A stretch of DNA of 64,000 bases from Parus major (Eukaryota; Chordata; Aves; Passeriformes; Paridae): assembly GCF_001522545.3 (NCBI RefSeq), contig NC_031768.1, positions 83,324,457 to 83,388,456 on the forward strand, read 5' to 3'. Position 1 is the first letter of the stretch, and each line of letters opens with the position of its first letter. This document shows, piece by piece, positions 34,139 to 48,191 of the stretch. The notes beneath the pieces were generated by a model that saw nothing but the letters and a program-made list of their open reading frames with translations, searched no databases and had not been told where the DNA came from. The position numbers and the translations under genes were made by a program.

Positions 34139-37100
34139 GCCTGTGCCTCATCAGGTACCAAACTCTGAAAGAAACCATCATATAGAAAACATAGCAAGCA
34201 GACACAGCACACCTCATTGCTTTGTTTTGTTGATTACATTCTCTCTTCTATATCATAGACTACAGAGCTGAGGCAGGGAGGCACAAAAACTCACTAAAGA
34301 GGTGGCTAAAATTAATGGAAATAGCTTTATATCTAGAATAAGTAACAGCTACATTTATTCAGATTTTTTTTGTTGTTTTTTTTAACAGCAGCCTAGAGAC
34401 AGAAGGTCGATACCTTGAATTTGGTATTTTTGTAAGACAGAAGGAACTAATGCCAAAAGCTTCAATTTCAGATGCATGCTTTGGCCAACCCAAGAATGGG
34501 AAGTCTGCTTCATTTTGCTCAAACTGGATCTTTTTCAATGAGGAAAGCAAAGCCCAAGAGCCAGAATCCCAATTAGACAGGGAGTTAAAGAGAGGACAAT
34601 TTTATCATGCTGGTGTACTTTATCAATGCCACTGTATATGGCAGCAAAAAAGCTGCTCAGGACTAGCAGGTATTAGAAAGAGCCCCACTAAGCTAAACAT
34701 TAGTCAACACTCCCCAGGTTACAGAAGTAGTGGCCAGGATAAATTAATTTCATGACATGCTTAAATTTCCCCAGTGCCTCAAGTCTAAGTCATAATATCA
34801 GATTATGCCATTGCTAAAAAAAGCTTTCAGACAGAGGTTAGTTTTCAGAGGTTTTCTATTTTAATACAACAAAAATAATTACCTATGTTATAACAGTTCA
34901 GATTTTGGAAAAAAAAAAAAATATGGAATTTATTTGACCATTGAGATTAACAACCAAAGATCTTATGCATCTGCAGTAACCTTCCAAGTAACCCATAGTT
35001 AAACTAGTTTCAAAATTACATAAAAAAATTAGAGACACACAGTGTTTTGATAACTGCTGAAGTATTCTCTCATTGTTCTTGTTGTTTATTTAATGGTTAG
35101 TTACAGAACTGAATCGAGTATGGCTTTCAGTGCCAGATGTTTTATATGTATAAGGTTGTATGTACTGTTGTATCATCCAATATTAAATTTGAAACGGTAA
35201 TTTGGATAAACATCAAACATTTTTAGGAAGAAGATCTACAGACCCAGTGCTTAAGGAAACCTAAATCTGATTCTGTAACCCCATCTTAGCATGTCAGCTG
35301 TAACTAAAATCCTGTATAAATAAGATCATATTGAACATGTTCTCCATCTATGTGAAACATCTATAGACTCTTTCTGTATCCTTAATGTCTTTTCTGACTT
35401 TCCATCAAGTTTATCAGAAGATCTGGTTGTCAATTATTCTTTGCCACTGGATATTTTTTGCTTGAGAAATCTCTTAAGGGAAACAGTGACATTATGTCAT
35501 GTACAGTGGCCTGGCTGGTTCTGAAGATATTGTTTTCATCATACAGACATTGCAGAGTTAGTCTATCAAATGCTAAATTCAACAGGGCTCAAGCTGCATG
35601 GTAACTTTAGTGAGTTCTAGACTCTCTAAATTCCTATCCTTTTGGAAACCAGAAAGATAAGATGTGCAGGATCCTTTAATGTTGTTTATTTGTGGTTTTT
35701 TCTGAGACTAGCACTCAAAGAAAGATAGTATATTGGGATCTCTTTCATATTAGCCAGATGTATTATGCCCTTTTTTAAACAATTTCATTTCTACTGATGA
35801 CTCAGATATTTAAACCTGCAAGTTATGTGGAGTTTTATTTTTAGAAAGTACCTCAAGCCCCATATTTTCTTTTCAAGCACATTGAGGTGTTTCAGGAATC
35901 TTGTTCTTGAGTGTCAACTCAGGGTTGAGAATGGATTTAAACTCTCTGGACAGAAGATTATTTTCATTATTTGTAGCACAGAAGGGAACTGAGACATTCA
36001 AGAAATTTTGGTGTATGTATCAGAAATAATGGTTGTTATTGACACAGAAAGACTTAATATTTGTTAAGAATATTGGCCCCTAAAAGAGAAGACTATCTCA
36101 AACCAAACCAAAATAACCCAACCAAACGAAACAAAACCACTTGCAAACATCCCAAATCCAACAAATTTTTTTTCCAGACTGTCAATATAATTAAAAACAT
36201 CAGATGAGTTTGAAAATCTCAATGTATTTACAGCTATTCTACTCATAAATATCTTTTCCATCTAGTTTTATAGAATCCCATTGGTGAGACTCTTTGCTGA
36301 AAAGCTAAAAGCCCTTAAAGTTATTGAACATGAAAAGCTATCTTAGAGACAGTTTTATTTAAAAAAATTGTCTCTCAGAGTTTAAGATTTAAAAATGTAT
36401 TTATATACACTTATCTAAAACTAGCATCTTTTGCAATATGTAGCCTAACTTCTCAGTACTGATACTTGAACTACACGTACTTAGGGAAAATATTTCTATT
36501 TTCCTGAAGACTGCTGTGATCATGTTGAGATACCAATCAGCTAATGGAGTCAATGAAGACATGCAAATGAATTGTGATTTAGCTCCTGGTATCTGTATCT
36601 GTTGTGTCCCATCCCATTACCATTTCCTTGACTTCCAGCATTAATATGATGTGACAACTCCTAATATCAGCTGAAATGACACAATGTAATATGACAACAA
36701 CGTAAAAGAATACACTGCTTACAGGCTGTTTTTCACTCTTCATTTCCAATGGGCTCTACGTAAGCTAAAATAAACCAAAGTGATGAGATGCCAGTTTACC
36801 ACAAATGTTGTGAATGCCTAGAAACACTGTCTACCATTTTACTAATCGGTTCTCATGCAGCTGAGATTAAATAATACATTTTAAGTAGAGTTATGTAACC
36901 TAATTTATGTATTAGGTTGCATATAGCCCCTGTGTAGCTTGAGCACATTAAATTCATTAGAAGCTTAGCTTGGAAGGATTTTCTTGAGCTTTAGTGTACG
37001 AGCAAAGGTTTCATGACTCTGGCACTTTATTTGTTCAGATTTTCTCAATCAACAATATCATTGCTCTTAAGCTTTTGACTGTCAGGTACTGAGTTGCTGT

Positions 37101-38284
37101 ATACCAGCAACTCCATGAAAAATCTCCCTTCTATTATTTTGTCAGGTAATGGGGTTACCCAAGAGGATTGGTCTCTGTCCCAGAGCTACAATGCACCACC
37201 TAATGGCCTTTTGGAACTTTTTTGTTCCCCAGGGAAAATTGGTTAGCACAAAAATTAAAGTCATCATGTGTGTTAAAGAGGGAAATATACACACTTCTGT
37301 GTCCATTCCACTTGCTCTCTGAGGGCTTTTGACAGAGCAGGTTGTCTTTCTCAAAGGAATAAGGTAGACCTCGCTGAGAACAGAAGCACCTTTAGGTCTG
37401 AGCTTATTCTGTTGAATTGTCTTAGAGCAAAGGCAGACAGACATGCACCACCTTGCAATGAGGCATGGGTTTAAATAACAAATGGTTTTGAAAAACTGCT
37501 TGATCTTAATTCACATAAAGTTGCATCAAATTATCTACCACACATTACAATTCTTTGCCATGAGCTTGAAAGGATAACTGGCTCTCCTCAGGATTAATGT
37601 ATGCACTGGAACAAACCTCTGATTTTTTCACGTTATAAAATCTTTGTTTCCTCTTGGAAGCACAATAGTTTGACCTCTCCAGTAAATAGGATTAAAGTTC
37701 TTAGAACCTTGCAGGCATTTGATAGTTATTACTCACAGCATCGTACTAGGAAGATAAGAAATTTCTGCTGCTTCATTTTATACCCTGGTAAAAAATAAGA
37801 GCACAGAAAAGCTGAGGTATTTACCAGGGCTTTTGTCTATATCTCACCTAACACCAAGGATTCTGGACAGCAGGTGCTGAAGTTATGTGATTACATTGTA
37901 TTTGAAGTAAATAGAAGAAAACATTATCTTTAAAAGACCAAAAGCAGTGAAGCACTTTTTCTTCTTAAATATGAATGGTTATATTAATATTTTAATATTA
38001 ATTTCAGCTGAAATCTCTCTTGTAGTTTTCTACTAGGAAATTTTCTTTTTTTTTTTTTTTTTGGTCCTGAAAGGTTACTTCAGTTTCTATAATTATTCAT
38101 AAAAACCCACTCTTCCACTCTGATGTTGGGCAAACCTACCCCCACTGCTGCCTGCTAACACTGGTTCTTGACAGTCATCTGATTCCCTTCCTCAGTGAGA
38201 CTCTTCCTTGTTATTTGCTAGAACTTGAATATGGCATCAAACACCTGATGAGAAATGAGATTCTGGAGGAAATATGACAGTTTA
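34139..38284. other. Noncoding stretch, nothing recognised
   Basis: AT-rich DNA. Contents: an A/C-rich patch at 36101-36145, a POU-type octamer ATGCAAAT at 36561, and a T17 run at 38046-38062. Open frames reach at most 101 codons and lack recognisable domains. Confidence 0.55.
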
Positions 38285-38875
38285 TGTCCTGGTTTTTTGC
38301 CAAGATGGAGTTAATTTTCTTCCTAAGTATCTGATATGACACTGTAGGGTTTGGATTTAGTATGAAAACTGTTGATAACACAGTGATGTTTTAGTTTTTG
38401 CTGAGTTGTGCTAACCCTTAAATGCAGCTTTCCATGCAGAGGCACACAAGAGGCTGTGAGGGACCATGACCTGGACAGCTGACCCAGAGTGGCCAAAGGG
38501 ATATTCCACAGCATAGAACATCATGCTCAGTGTAAAAACTGAAAGGAGTTGGCCAACTGCTGCTGGGGATGACCTGGGCATTGCCCAGTGGGTGAGCAGT
38601 GGTATTATGTGTCACTTGTATTTCTTGGGTTTTAGTCCCCTCTTTCATTTTTCCCTGTTTTTTGTTATTATTATAATCAACATTATTATTATTTTCCTGT
38701 TTCAATAATATATTGCTGGGTATTCTTCTTAGTATTTTTTATTTCAAATTTAAACTTCATATCTGAACTCACAGATTTTACATATTTTTCCAATTCTTCT
38801 CATTCCCCTGGAGATGGAGTAGAGACAGAGGTTGCATGGTACGTAGTTGCCATCTGGAGTTAAACCATGACGACA
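38285..38875 (+). mobile_element. Solo ERVL-type LTR (songbird-like)
   Basis: Starts with TGTCCTGG and carries an ordered set of blocks that I recognise from a widespread songbird ERVL LTR family: 'gatggagttaattttcttcc', 'gtttggatttagtatgaaaa', 'acacagtgatgttttagttt', 'ggacagctgacccagagtgg', 'ccaaagggatattccacagc', 'catcatgctcagtgta', a T/A-rich stretch with TTATTATT words at about 38665-38697, and an end near 'gttgcatggtacgtagttgc' and 'gagttaaaccatgacgaca'. No internal retroviral genes adjoin it, so it is a solo LTR. Substitutions are spread throughout. Family naming is from memory; boundaries follow the TG...CA rule. No clean target-site duplication was found. Confidence 0.88.
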
Positions 38876-41800
38876 TTAAATGAGAAATAATGCGGGAACT
38901 TCCTTTCTCTTGTGATATGAAACAGCTTTTTCTCCCTGTCAGATGCTTCACATCTGTCATAGACTATTTGATACCCCTGCATCCATCTCATACTCTGTCT
39001 TAGATCAAATGCCATGCAGTTCACATCATTTCAGTTCATCACAAAGCTAAATATATGTCTGCACTGGGACCAGGAAATATAGGTTAACAAATCCAACTAA
39101 ATATAGTGAAGTCTTTCACACTTCTGTTGGTCTGTGCTCCAGGAGCAGACAGGGGTTTCACAAGTTTCTTGGTGTGGAAATCTTCCAAAGGAAATTTAAC
39201 CCAGCTATAGAAAAATCGTGAAAATACTTGTGGTCATGTGAAGATGTTTTCACCTTTTCATTCACTTCTCTTCCTTATAGTTTGATTATAGTTCAGGTAG
39301 CTCTGGGACAAACACTATGTTTGTTTTTAATTTTTTTATGGGATTCCATATTGATGGGATTCCCTGGAATGTCTGAATCTGCATTTTGGATAAGTAAGAC
39401 AGGTCTATACAATGACCACTTTTTTAACTGTTATATGGGTATTCTATACTGTTATTATTTTTATTTTAATTCAATAGTCATTGGCAGGACAAGATTAGCA
39501 ATTAGCATAAATTGCAAGGTGAGATTAGGAAAATACTATTTTAAAATTCAATAATGTTAAAGGGTCAGATTATTGAAATGAGCTGGGGTGCAGAAAGTGC
39601 TCCATAATCATAACGTGAAATGGGGTTCCCATCTTCTTCTCTCCAACAACGAGAATGGAGCATTTATGGACCTTTGACCTTAAGGGGATTGTGTGGATTT
39701 CATTGGAAGAATTATATGCCGCAAAGCCAGATATTATTTATTTATAAACAAGGGCAAAGGAAGGAGGTGGCACAATGAACAAGGAGGGCACTTATATTCA
39801 AACAATTTAATTTTTTAATGTACTGTATAGATTCCTCTGTTTCTAAACTTCACTGTTCTACTTTTTTTCAAAGAAAACAAAAAAGTCAAATTTAGAGTAC
39901 CAAAGTTTTGTGGTACTTTCAGAATGGTCATTTTAAGGAAAACTTGTAGTATATTGAGAGTTCCTCAGAAATCTGTTACTTAAGGGCTTGCCATCCTGTG
40001 CTTTAACACTCCTTTGTCTCAGGCAAAAAAATCTGCACATATATAGGTAATATGGGCCTGGAGATATAGCAGCTGGATTCAGTCTATTTCATCTGATGAG
40101 CTTTACATCAGCTTCAACATAAAAAAGCAAATAAAAAAAAAAGGCAACACAAAACTGTCAGAACTCAGCAATTAGGTGCTTTCAAGTGGTCTGAAAAATG
40201 TGAAGTATGTAAATACTGATGTTATTACCAATGTCTCGTGTTTATATCTCATTGTTTGTACAACCAAATGCTCATAGGCTCTTGAAATTGCCATTCCTGT
40301 GCAAGGTCAGTTTATCATCACATTATCGACTTTTATCCATATGAAAGTTAGTCATCGAAGGCAATTATCTACAGCCAACACAGGGAATGTAACACCTCTA
40401 CAGGCAATCCATCCTAAATATCTCAGCCATCTAGTCTTGAAAGGAATTAATTGCTCAGTACTGATGCCAGTATCTCTTCACTACAATCACAGGGAATTTA
40501 AGCAATTTGGTTATTTAAACTGCTAAATTTTTTTATGACCAAAGTTGAGCAAAATAAATGGTCTTTAAGGCAATTTGTCTTCCAGGGAAAGACTGAGATT
40601 CCACTTGAACTCTGTGAGGTCTAGTGATTAGCAAAAGTCCTTAGCATCCTCCATGGAATTTTTCTTTTGGAAAACCATGTCCCTTTGGGCCACTGAGTGT
40701 ATAAGCTTTAGAGGGAGCTTTGTTGAAAAGAGCCCTCAGAATCTACAAGGAGGGAGGGATGGATTAATGCATGAATACATGGATGCTAAAGGCTGTTATA
40801 AAATGAAACAGCAAATTGAGTCTGGAGTCTTTGAGGATTTAATGGCAATAACACCCAGGAATAGCACAGTAATTTGAACATGCCAAATTTTGGAGGTTTC
40901 TTTGATGTGTGATAGAAATTAATTTGAATCAGCATGAGAGTCTGAATCAAACAATGCAAGCCCTACCATAACCCGCTGGGGCTGGCATTCTTCTGGCTCG
41001 ATAAAAGGTTTCTCAAGGCACTAAGTAAAGTCCATGGGGGGTGGGAACATAAACACAAACAGAAGCCACCAAAATTTTAACTCCACCAAACACAAAAGTT
41101 TTTCCTTCCATCTCATCTCTCTTCTTTTTCCCCAGAATGAATTTGTCCTGAGGTGGTTGACATAATAATGTGTGTTAAATATATATACATACACACATAT
41201 GTATTCTGGGCATCTAGCAAAGTTTCTAGGATGGAGCACTTGTTAAGGTAATTTTTCACCAGATTCTAAAAGGCTTGGACACAAATATTTTACAAATTGA
41301 ACTATTTAAACACCATGGTTTTGGTCACATCAGTGTAACTCAGGTTCGTCATTCTTTGACAAATCAGGTTGCAGCTCATCCCTGTCAGGTTGGAGCTGAG
41401 GTGACAAGAAGTTCATCCATGCCCATGCACAAACCTGGCTTGTTCATTGAGATCAACGTGTGCCATTGCCAAGAGGCATCTTTTGGGGTGGTTCTTCTTC
41501 CCAGAAGCGCAGCTTTTGTCACATAAAATGTTGAGTCTCATCAGCTGCAGCTGCCACTCCACACACAAAGATGATAGCTCAAGAGGAAGGCTTTAGCTGC
41601 TGAATGCTGCATCAGAACAGCTCGGCTTTAAAGCCTCCAGATTATTTAGAGCCACTGTGCTTAGAGCCTTTAGGGGAAGAATACCAGACAAGTTAGATCA
41701 CTGAAAAATGATCACTAGGGACTACAATACATAATAAGGTATATAAATAAGTGTCACACAAAAGTGCCGTAGAAAAATAAAAAACAAAGTTTGCAACATT

Positions 41801-43351
41801 CTTCCATATAATGGCTTTATGGAAACATTACAACATTACACTAAGCTCAGAGTACAATATGAACCCCTGCAGACTCTGAAATGTGGTAAGCTGTAGGGTA
41901 CAGGAACCCACAGAGAAGAAAAAGCAAAAGTTTAATGGTATTTTAAATGTTATGACTACACAGAAGGAGAAATCTGCGATCTAATCCCTTTCAGAATTCT
42001 CTGTGCATGGTAGAATAGGTGGGAACTCTGATTCTGTCCTCTAAATCCAGCTGTGATCGAACAAATGCTGCTAAGGGCAGCAGTTAAGACAAAGAGTTTG
42101 CAAAAGCAGAGCTTAGGATATCATCAAAATGTCTGCACAGCTATTTTTCAGTGCACTTCTTATTGCAGTCCACCACTGGCATGTGCACACATTTCCATTT
42201 TGAGAGACCCCACCCTCATGCAACAAATAGATTTTGCTTGCAAAGGAAGAAAGTTCAATGGTTAGACTCCATGAATTTGCCTTGAACTGAAATTCACTTC
42301 CATGGAACGTCCCTGGAAACCTACAGGAAGATGATTTGGTTTTTAAGGTAGCGTGTTTCTAGGTTAAAAGAAGTCATTGCAAGATTTAAAAGTATTATAA
42401 AATTGCTCAAACTTCTGAGGAGTGTCATCACCTAGAATTCAGATAGCACTAGTATAAGGAAAATAATTTAACAGTATTAACTTCTGCTGGACAGGTGTGT
42501 CTACTTTGTCATGTAACCCCAGGGTTCTTCTCAGTATGAATCAGATGGGAAACAGGGGGGTTCATCACATGAAAGTGTCATGGACATGCATTTAATGTGC
42601 TAAAATCTTCTTTCAACACAGTTGTCCTTTTACAACTGACAGATAACAAAAAAAAGTTCTTGTTTTAGTTTACATGGCCTTCTGATAATTCTTTTTTCAT
42701 ATCTTAGACAATTTAGTCTTGAACACACATATCTCAAGCTTGAGAAAAGAAAATTCAGAATAATGTAAACTGTTCAACAAGCTAGGAAATGAAAACAAAA
42801 CAAGGAAATTAAAACACATCTTTTAAAAAACACTTATTTTATTGCCCTGAAACAAACCTTTGTCTGCCATAAGACCTCTTATTAGCCAGCTGTTTTGTTA
42901 ACTGAAATATTGATCAAGCCTGTCATGCTTTCTTTGTCTGTCAGGAACAAGAGAAGGTGATGACCCTTTCAGGAAATTGTAGTGACAGGTCTGTAATTTG
43001 ATAATCACTTGTTCAGAAAAGATTTCACTTTGCTCCCTGATGTAAATTTGGGCTACTTAGTTTCCTTTGATTTTTTTTTTTTTTAAGTTTCAAGCTTACT
43101 CTTCTGAAAACTTAAAAGTTAGATAAAGAAACACAGTGTGATTATTGCTTTTTCAGAATACAGTATATAGATTTTTTTTCTCTCTTTAGTTGAAGTGACT
43201 GTGCTCACTGATGAGAAGCTATTTATCTTTTTTCTCCAATTGCTCATCACATGGGAAGAATATAGAAAAATCTTGTCATATTGCTTTTTTCCAGACTGGA
43301 ACTATAACTTGGCAGCCATTTCCAACTGCTTTTTTTACTGTTGATATCAAA
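38876..43351. other. Noncoding stretch, nothing recognised
   Basis: No gene, RNA or transposon signature was recognised. A GC-normal patch at 41520-41680 has no further structure. Frames reach at most 108 codons. One of these (39228-39554) is hydrophobic, as expected for T-rich DNA. Confidence 0.55.
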
Positions 43352-43660
43352 GGGTCACAGAGTCATGCAATAGTTTTGGTTGGATGAGACATTAAAAGTC
43401 ATCTAGTTCAACTTTCTCTGCCATGGCCATGGACATTTTCCACTAGACAAGATTACTCAAAGTGTCGTTTAACCTGGCCTTGAATACTTCCAGAGATGGG
43501 GTATTCACAGATTATCTGGACAACCTGTTCCTGTGCCTCAACACCCTCAGAGTGAAGAATTTTTACCTAATATCTCTTCTACACCTTCCCTTTGTCATTT
43601 TGAATCCAGACCCCCCTGTCCAATTGCTACATGCCCCTGTAAATATTCTTCCCATCACAA
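43352..43660 (-). mobile_element. CR1 LINE 3' end, minus strand
   Basis: Starts with degenerate complement octamers ('gtcacagagtcatgcaatag'), then 'catctagttcaactttc', 'gccatggccatggacatttt', 'ctggccttgaatacttccag', 'gacaacctgttcctgtgcct', 'gagtgaagaatttttaccta' and 'caattgctacatgcccctgt'. This is the common CR1 3' UTR order, about 310 bases, with moderate divergence. Confidence 0.93.
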
Positions 43661-44854
43661 TAGGCTGTACTGTGGAATTGGGCATTTCCCATTTTGAAAT
43701 GACTGAGAAACTGAAAAAGCACCTATCATGGGTTTTTTTAGATACCCATGAGGCTCAGATTCAGGTTCCTGTTTCTCAAGGACTTTAAGATAACCAAATC
43801 ACTTGTTTGTTAACTTCACCACCAGCACTTGGAAATACTTAGAAATAGAACTGTGCATCCTGCAGAATAGAAAAGCTTCCCTCTCAAATTTTTGAGTAGT
43901 CAAATAACTAAGTTAGGCAATCCTTCTGTAATTATTTTGTACCATTAAATGTTCTACCCATCAGAATTTAATTGTTGTAATTAACAAAAGAAGTATTCTT
44001 CCTCTTCTTTCTATGTCACTGAAATGATCTTCTACATGCCATTACTTGGCATCTTTCACTGACTTGAAGATTGTGTGTCTTCATTTGATGAACAAGGCTG
44101 TCACCTTTCTTGTATTATTCTTTCTTTTTAGTATGAGGAAAGGCAGAATATTTTTCCCCACAGCTAAACTAAAGCAATCATGCTCAGAGGTTACACACAC
44201 CTGAAGAGCTACTTCTGCAACAAACTTCGTTTTCCTCTGGGACGAGCTACATTGAAACCAGTTGGCTGAAAAGAGATTTGATGTTGAGGCATGTTATTAG
44301 TATAACCCCAGACTGAAGGGGATATTAGCCTGCCATTATACTGTTTGGTGCCTGACTATGACTAATGTAAGAGTTCTCTTCAAGGGAAATATCCAAAATG
44401 GTGTCACAGAACATTTTACCTAAATCCTGCCACATCTTGCAGAGTGGAGGTTTAGATTTTTACAGTCCTATGCCAACCTAGAGATGCTGTTGCTTTTCAC
44501 TTAGATTGCTTAAACCTGGAGTTCCCACCTGGTTACTAATGAGTTCATTCTGTCCTCAGATGGATTATCTGAGACCTATTTCACTGTATTCTAGCCCAAT
44601 TCAGCCATTAAGCACAAGGCCAAATAATTCCCTTGTAAAATAACATGAAATGTAAAGTCTATTTTACTTGAATTCACACCATGAAAAATTAGGCTTTTAG
44701 GCCAAGATGAGGTTCCTTTTCCATGTATTCAGCAGAGGGAAGCTATTTAGAAAAGCCTCCCAACCTCAGTACTCACAATAATGAACAAGACCAGACTTTC
44801 TGAGGATGTCTCTGTTTTCCCACTGACCATAGGCAGAACTTGAATCAGAATCAA
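43661..44854. other. Noncoding stretch, nothing recognised
   Basis: Sequence between two CR1 tails with no open frame or repeat signature of note. Confidence 0.55.
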
Positions 44855-45222
44855 ACACAGAATCACACATGATTTGCTGACTTGGAAGGGGCTTATCACG
44901 ATCATTATCAAGTCCAACACCTGGCCCTGCACAGCACCATCCCCGAGGATCACACCATGTGCCCAAGAGCTTTGTCCAAACACTTCTTGAACTCTGTCAG
45001 GCTTGTTGCTGTGAGCGCTTCCCTGGGGAGCCTGTTCCTGTGCCTGACCACCTTCTGTGTGAAGAACCTTTTTCTAATATCAAGCCTAAACCTCCCCTGG
45101 CACTACTTTAGGCCATTCTGTCAGGTCCTGTCACTGGTAATCAGAGAGAAGAGATCAGTGCCTGTCCGTCCTCTTCTACTCATGAGGACTTTTCAGACGT
45201 AAGAGTCTGAGGTCCCCCTTGG
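44855..45222 (-). mobile_element. CR1 LINE 3' end, minus strand
   Basis: After an eroded tail ('cacagaatcacacatgattt') come 'caagtccaacacctggccct', 'gatcacaccatgtgcccaag', 'cttcttgaactctgtcaggc', 'ccctggggagcctgttcctg', 'gtgaagaacctttttctaat' and 'gaagagatcagtgcctgtcc', ending near 'gaggtccccc'. It is a longer version of the same subfamily as the copy at 22.75 kb and is well preserved. Confidence 0.94.
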
Positions 45223-47316
45223 TCTTCTGAATCGTGCCTACCTTTAGAAACCTTGATGAGGTAAGTCCCACACTTACTGACAAATATTTCCTTATCCAAT
45301 TCAAGAGACATCACAATAGCATTTTTCACATCTAGAAAGTATCTGTAATTCCATGGCAACCTCCTCTGCCAGAACTCTGAACTGACATCTCATATGTCTT
45401 TCTGATGTACGCCCTGTTGCAGTTTTGTTATTGCCTCTCTAGTATCCTCAGAAGCAGCTTAAAACTCCTTTCATTCACACTGAAGCAAAGCAGGTGTAAT
45501 TCAATGAATGAAGAAATGACTGTGCAACAGCAGAATTAGGTCTTTTTTATAACAAACAACAACTATGACAGGTGTACCAGGCATGCCATGTATGCGTCCT
45601 CTCGAAGACAAGGATGTAAAGGTTTAGAAGAAAAGGAAAAAGCAGAAAAAGTGTGTCAGGAAGGAGCTGGACAAGAATATTATCTGCATGTTCCAGTAAC
45701 TTTTGCTTTTTTAATTTCATTTTTCAGTTTGGCAAAATAGTGGTTTCAACATTTTTTGATCTTTTTGCATAATAAGAGTATTTCCTCTTAGAAGTTAATG
45801 GTTTCACAGAAAGCTCCAAGTCAGGACCACTGCTTACAGCTGGAGGTGGCAAGGCTTGCTGAAGTAGATATTTTTTAAGGCAATGAAATGTGATAATATC
45901 CTGACTTATCTGCTGTAGCTGTTAGACTGTTCATATTAGCATTGTGCTCACTTTTCCCCTGTATTAGTAGAATATTTTCCTTCTCCTTTACTTTAGAAAA
46001 ATTTGCTTAGTTATACTTTTTGTGTAGTTTTATTCCTGGATGTGGCCCTAACAATAGATATTACTTTTGCAACCCAAGTTTTACATGTGAAACACCCCTC
46101 TCATGACTGTTACTTCAAATCTTCTTTAATATTTTTTTAAATAGAAGCCCACTTTTTCCTGAGCACAGCCTGATGCCTCAACACTGTTGTTCTGAGGAGT
46201 TTTATCAACCATAGGTGGTGCTGTGCTGTAATTCTTTGATTATGTTTTTTTTTTAAGTAGCTAAAAGAGGTATAGAAGCTACCAAGAAAGAATCAGTGGT
46301 TACAGTTTTCAGAAAAAAGATCATAAAAATAAAAATGGATGGGATTAGTTCAAAACAAACTCAGTGGGTGTTCTGGTGTACTTCTGCATTCTCAACTTCT
46401 TTTACTCTCTTTCTATTAATATATTTTTAAGCTTCTGTGTATTTCTTTTCCATCACCTCTAGCTGTAGTTTGCCTTCTGGTACTTATTGGGTAGTGTATT
46501 TGGTAGATATTTCACAGCTTGACACCTTAATTTATTTTGTTTATGTGCAGAAAAGCATCATTATAGTAGTTTTTGTTCATATTTAACTTTATCAGTGTCT
46601 ATCTTTTTGTTGATCTGCACTTATTATCCTTCACTCAGTATATGCCTCTGAAGTTCAACTGGAGACAGACTTGAAATTATGAAATGGAATACTGAGCCAG
46701 AATCCGGTCTGATTTTCTCCAGCTTGGGGGGCAGGGTGAATTACCAAACAAAATGTGTCGACATTTACCTGAGTCCTTTGAAACCACTGTTTTTCTGTGT
46801 GATGCTGAGCTAGAAATGTTCTAGAAAAGCCATTTCTGACAGACTTTCTGTTTTAGTTTAGCTGAAAGGGTCTGGAAGCATCCGGTCATAAGGTATCATT
46901 TTGAAAATTAGTGCAATTACTATAAATAAGAATTTTAAAAATAAAAATGTTCTGTTTTCATTCTCCCTATCCCTGCACATTGTCTTTAGATTTAATTTTT
47001 GTCCCAAGATTAATTCATTATTGTGCCTTAAAACAAATGTCTCCTTTTCTATGTGTTTCAGGGAAAGAAAACCTTGCTCAATTCATGTGGTTAAAATCAA
47101 ATCAGTATTAAGGAGGCATGTCAATTCATTAATGACACATCATTATCTCACAATCAGTGAGCTATACAGTCAGGATCAATTCAGCAATAACACAAATAAA
47201 CCACGACACCTGACAATTGAAAAATGCTAACTAACACCTACACTTTTTGAGACATCCTCCCATAACTACTCCCCAAAAGTTTTAATCACACCCATATGCA
47301 TGATGCAGACAGAGCT
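45223..47316. other. Noncoding stretch, nothing recognised
   Basis: AT-rich, with no recognisable gene or repeat. The longest frame (46901-47230, 109 codons) has no identifiable domain. Confidence 0.55.
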
Positions 47317-47490
47317 ATAGAATCACAGAACTATAGAATTGTTTAGGCTGAAATAATTAAGATTATCAATCAAACCATTAGTGAAACACTGCAAAGTCCA
47401 CCACTTAACAATGTCCCTAAGCACCACATCTACCTGTCTTTGGAACACCTTCATGGATGGTCACCCCACCAGCTTCCCTGGGCTGAGTGC
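47317..47490 (-). mobile_element. CR1-X-like (or CR1-tailed SINE) 3' end, minus strand
   Basis: Starts 'tagaatcacagaactataga' (complement octamers), followed by 'aaccattagtgaaacactgc', 'aaagtccaccacttaacaat', 'gtccctaagcaccacatcta', 'cctgtctttggaacaccttc' and 'atggatggtcaccccaccag'. This is the CR1-X type tail, which songbird tRNA-derived SINEs also carry, so the parent element cannot be separated from the tail alone. The match fades after about 47490. Confidence 0.85.
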
Positions 47491-48170
47491 ACACAAATTC
47501 TCACAGGACTTGATAGTTAGAAGCACACATCCTTCTTCTCAGAGTTGTTTTCCCCATTTTCACAACATTCCTGTTGGCAATGTGCTGGCCACACACATGG
47601 CCAGATGTGGGTACCCACATCAGTACCTGCAGCCCCTTAATTCCCACCTCTGTGCATTAAGATCTGCACATACTGGCTGTGGGTGTCTCCTTGATGTCCC
47701 TGTACTGTGAGGTAGGGAAAAAACCTGATGCCCATATATTTCTTTTTTTTTTGGGTTGTAGGCAGCATTCTTGCAAACATCTGTGCACACTAGCTGACTC
47801 TTCCACCACTGCATGTTGTAGCACAGGGCATGTCCTTGGGAATCCAGCTAGGTGCTAGGCTAGGCTGTTTTGTGGCAGTGAGCTCCACATGGTCAATACT
47901 GATCAGGTTTTTACTTTTCCATCTTTTGTTAAGTATAATCAAAGAAAATATACTGCACTTTGTTAAAAATTCTCTGAAACTCCCTCCAGATATCACCCTG
48001 TGAGACTTTAGTTTACAGAGAATATCTTGGTTTAATAAAAAGGGAAAAAGTCTTTAAAAATCATTTATTCAAAAAAGAGAATATCTTAATTCTTTTTTTC
48101 CTTTGCTTCCTGCTTGACTATGTATCTTCATTCATTTTCATCTTGTAAACACAAGAAAAGGTCCAAGCAA

Positions 48171-48191
48171 TTTTTTTTTTTTTTTTTTTTT
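48171..48191. repeat. T21 homopolymer
   Basis: An uninterrupted run of T. No flanking retroposon body was recognised. Confidence 0.9.

Noticed and set aside
39228..39554. 108-codon hydrophobic frame that could be read as a membrane protein
   Set aside because: Hydrophobic translations are expected from T-rich DNA; no family motif.
47500..47720. Possible extension of the CR1 copy at 47317
   Set aside because: The block order stops matching CR1 after about 47490; left unassigned.
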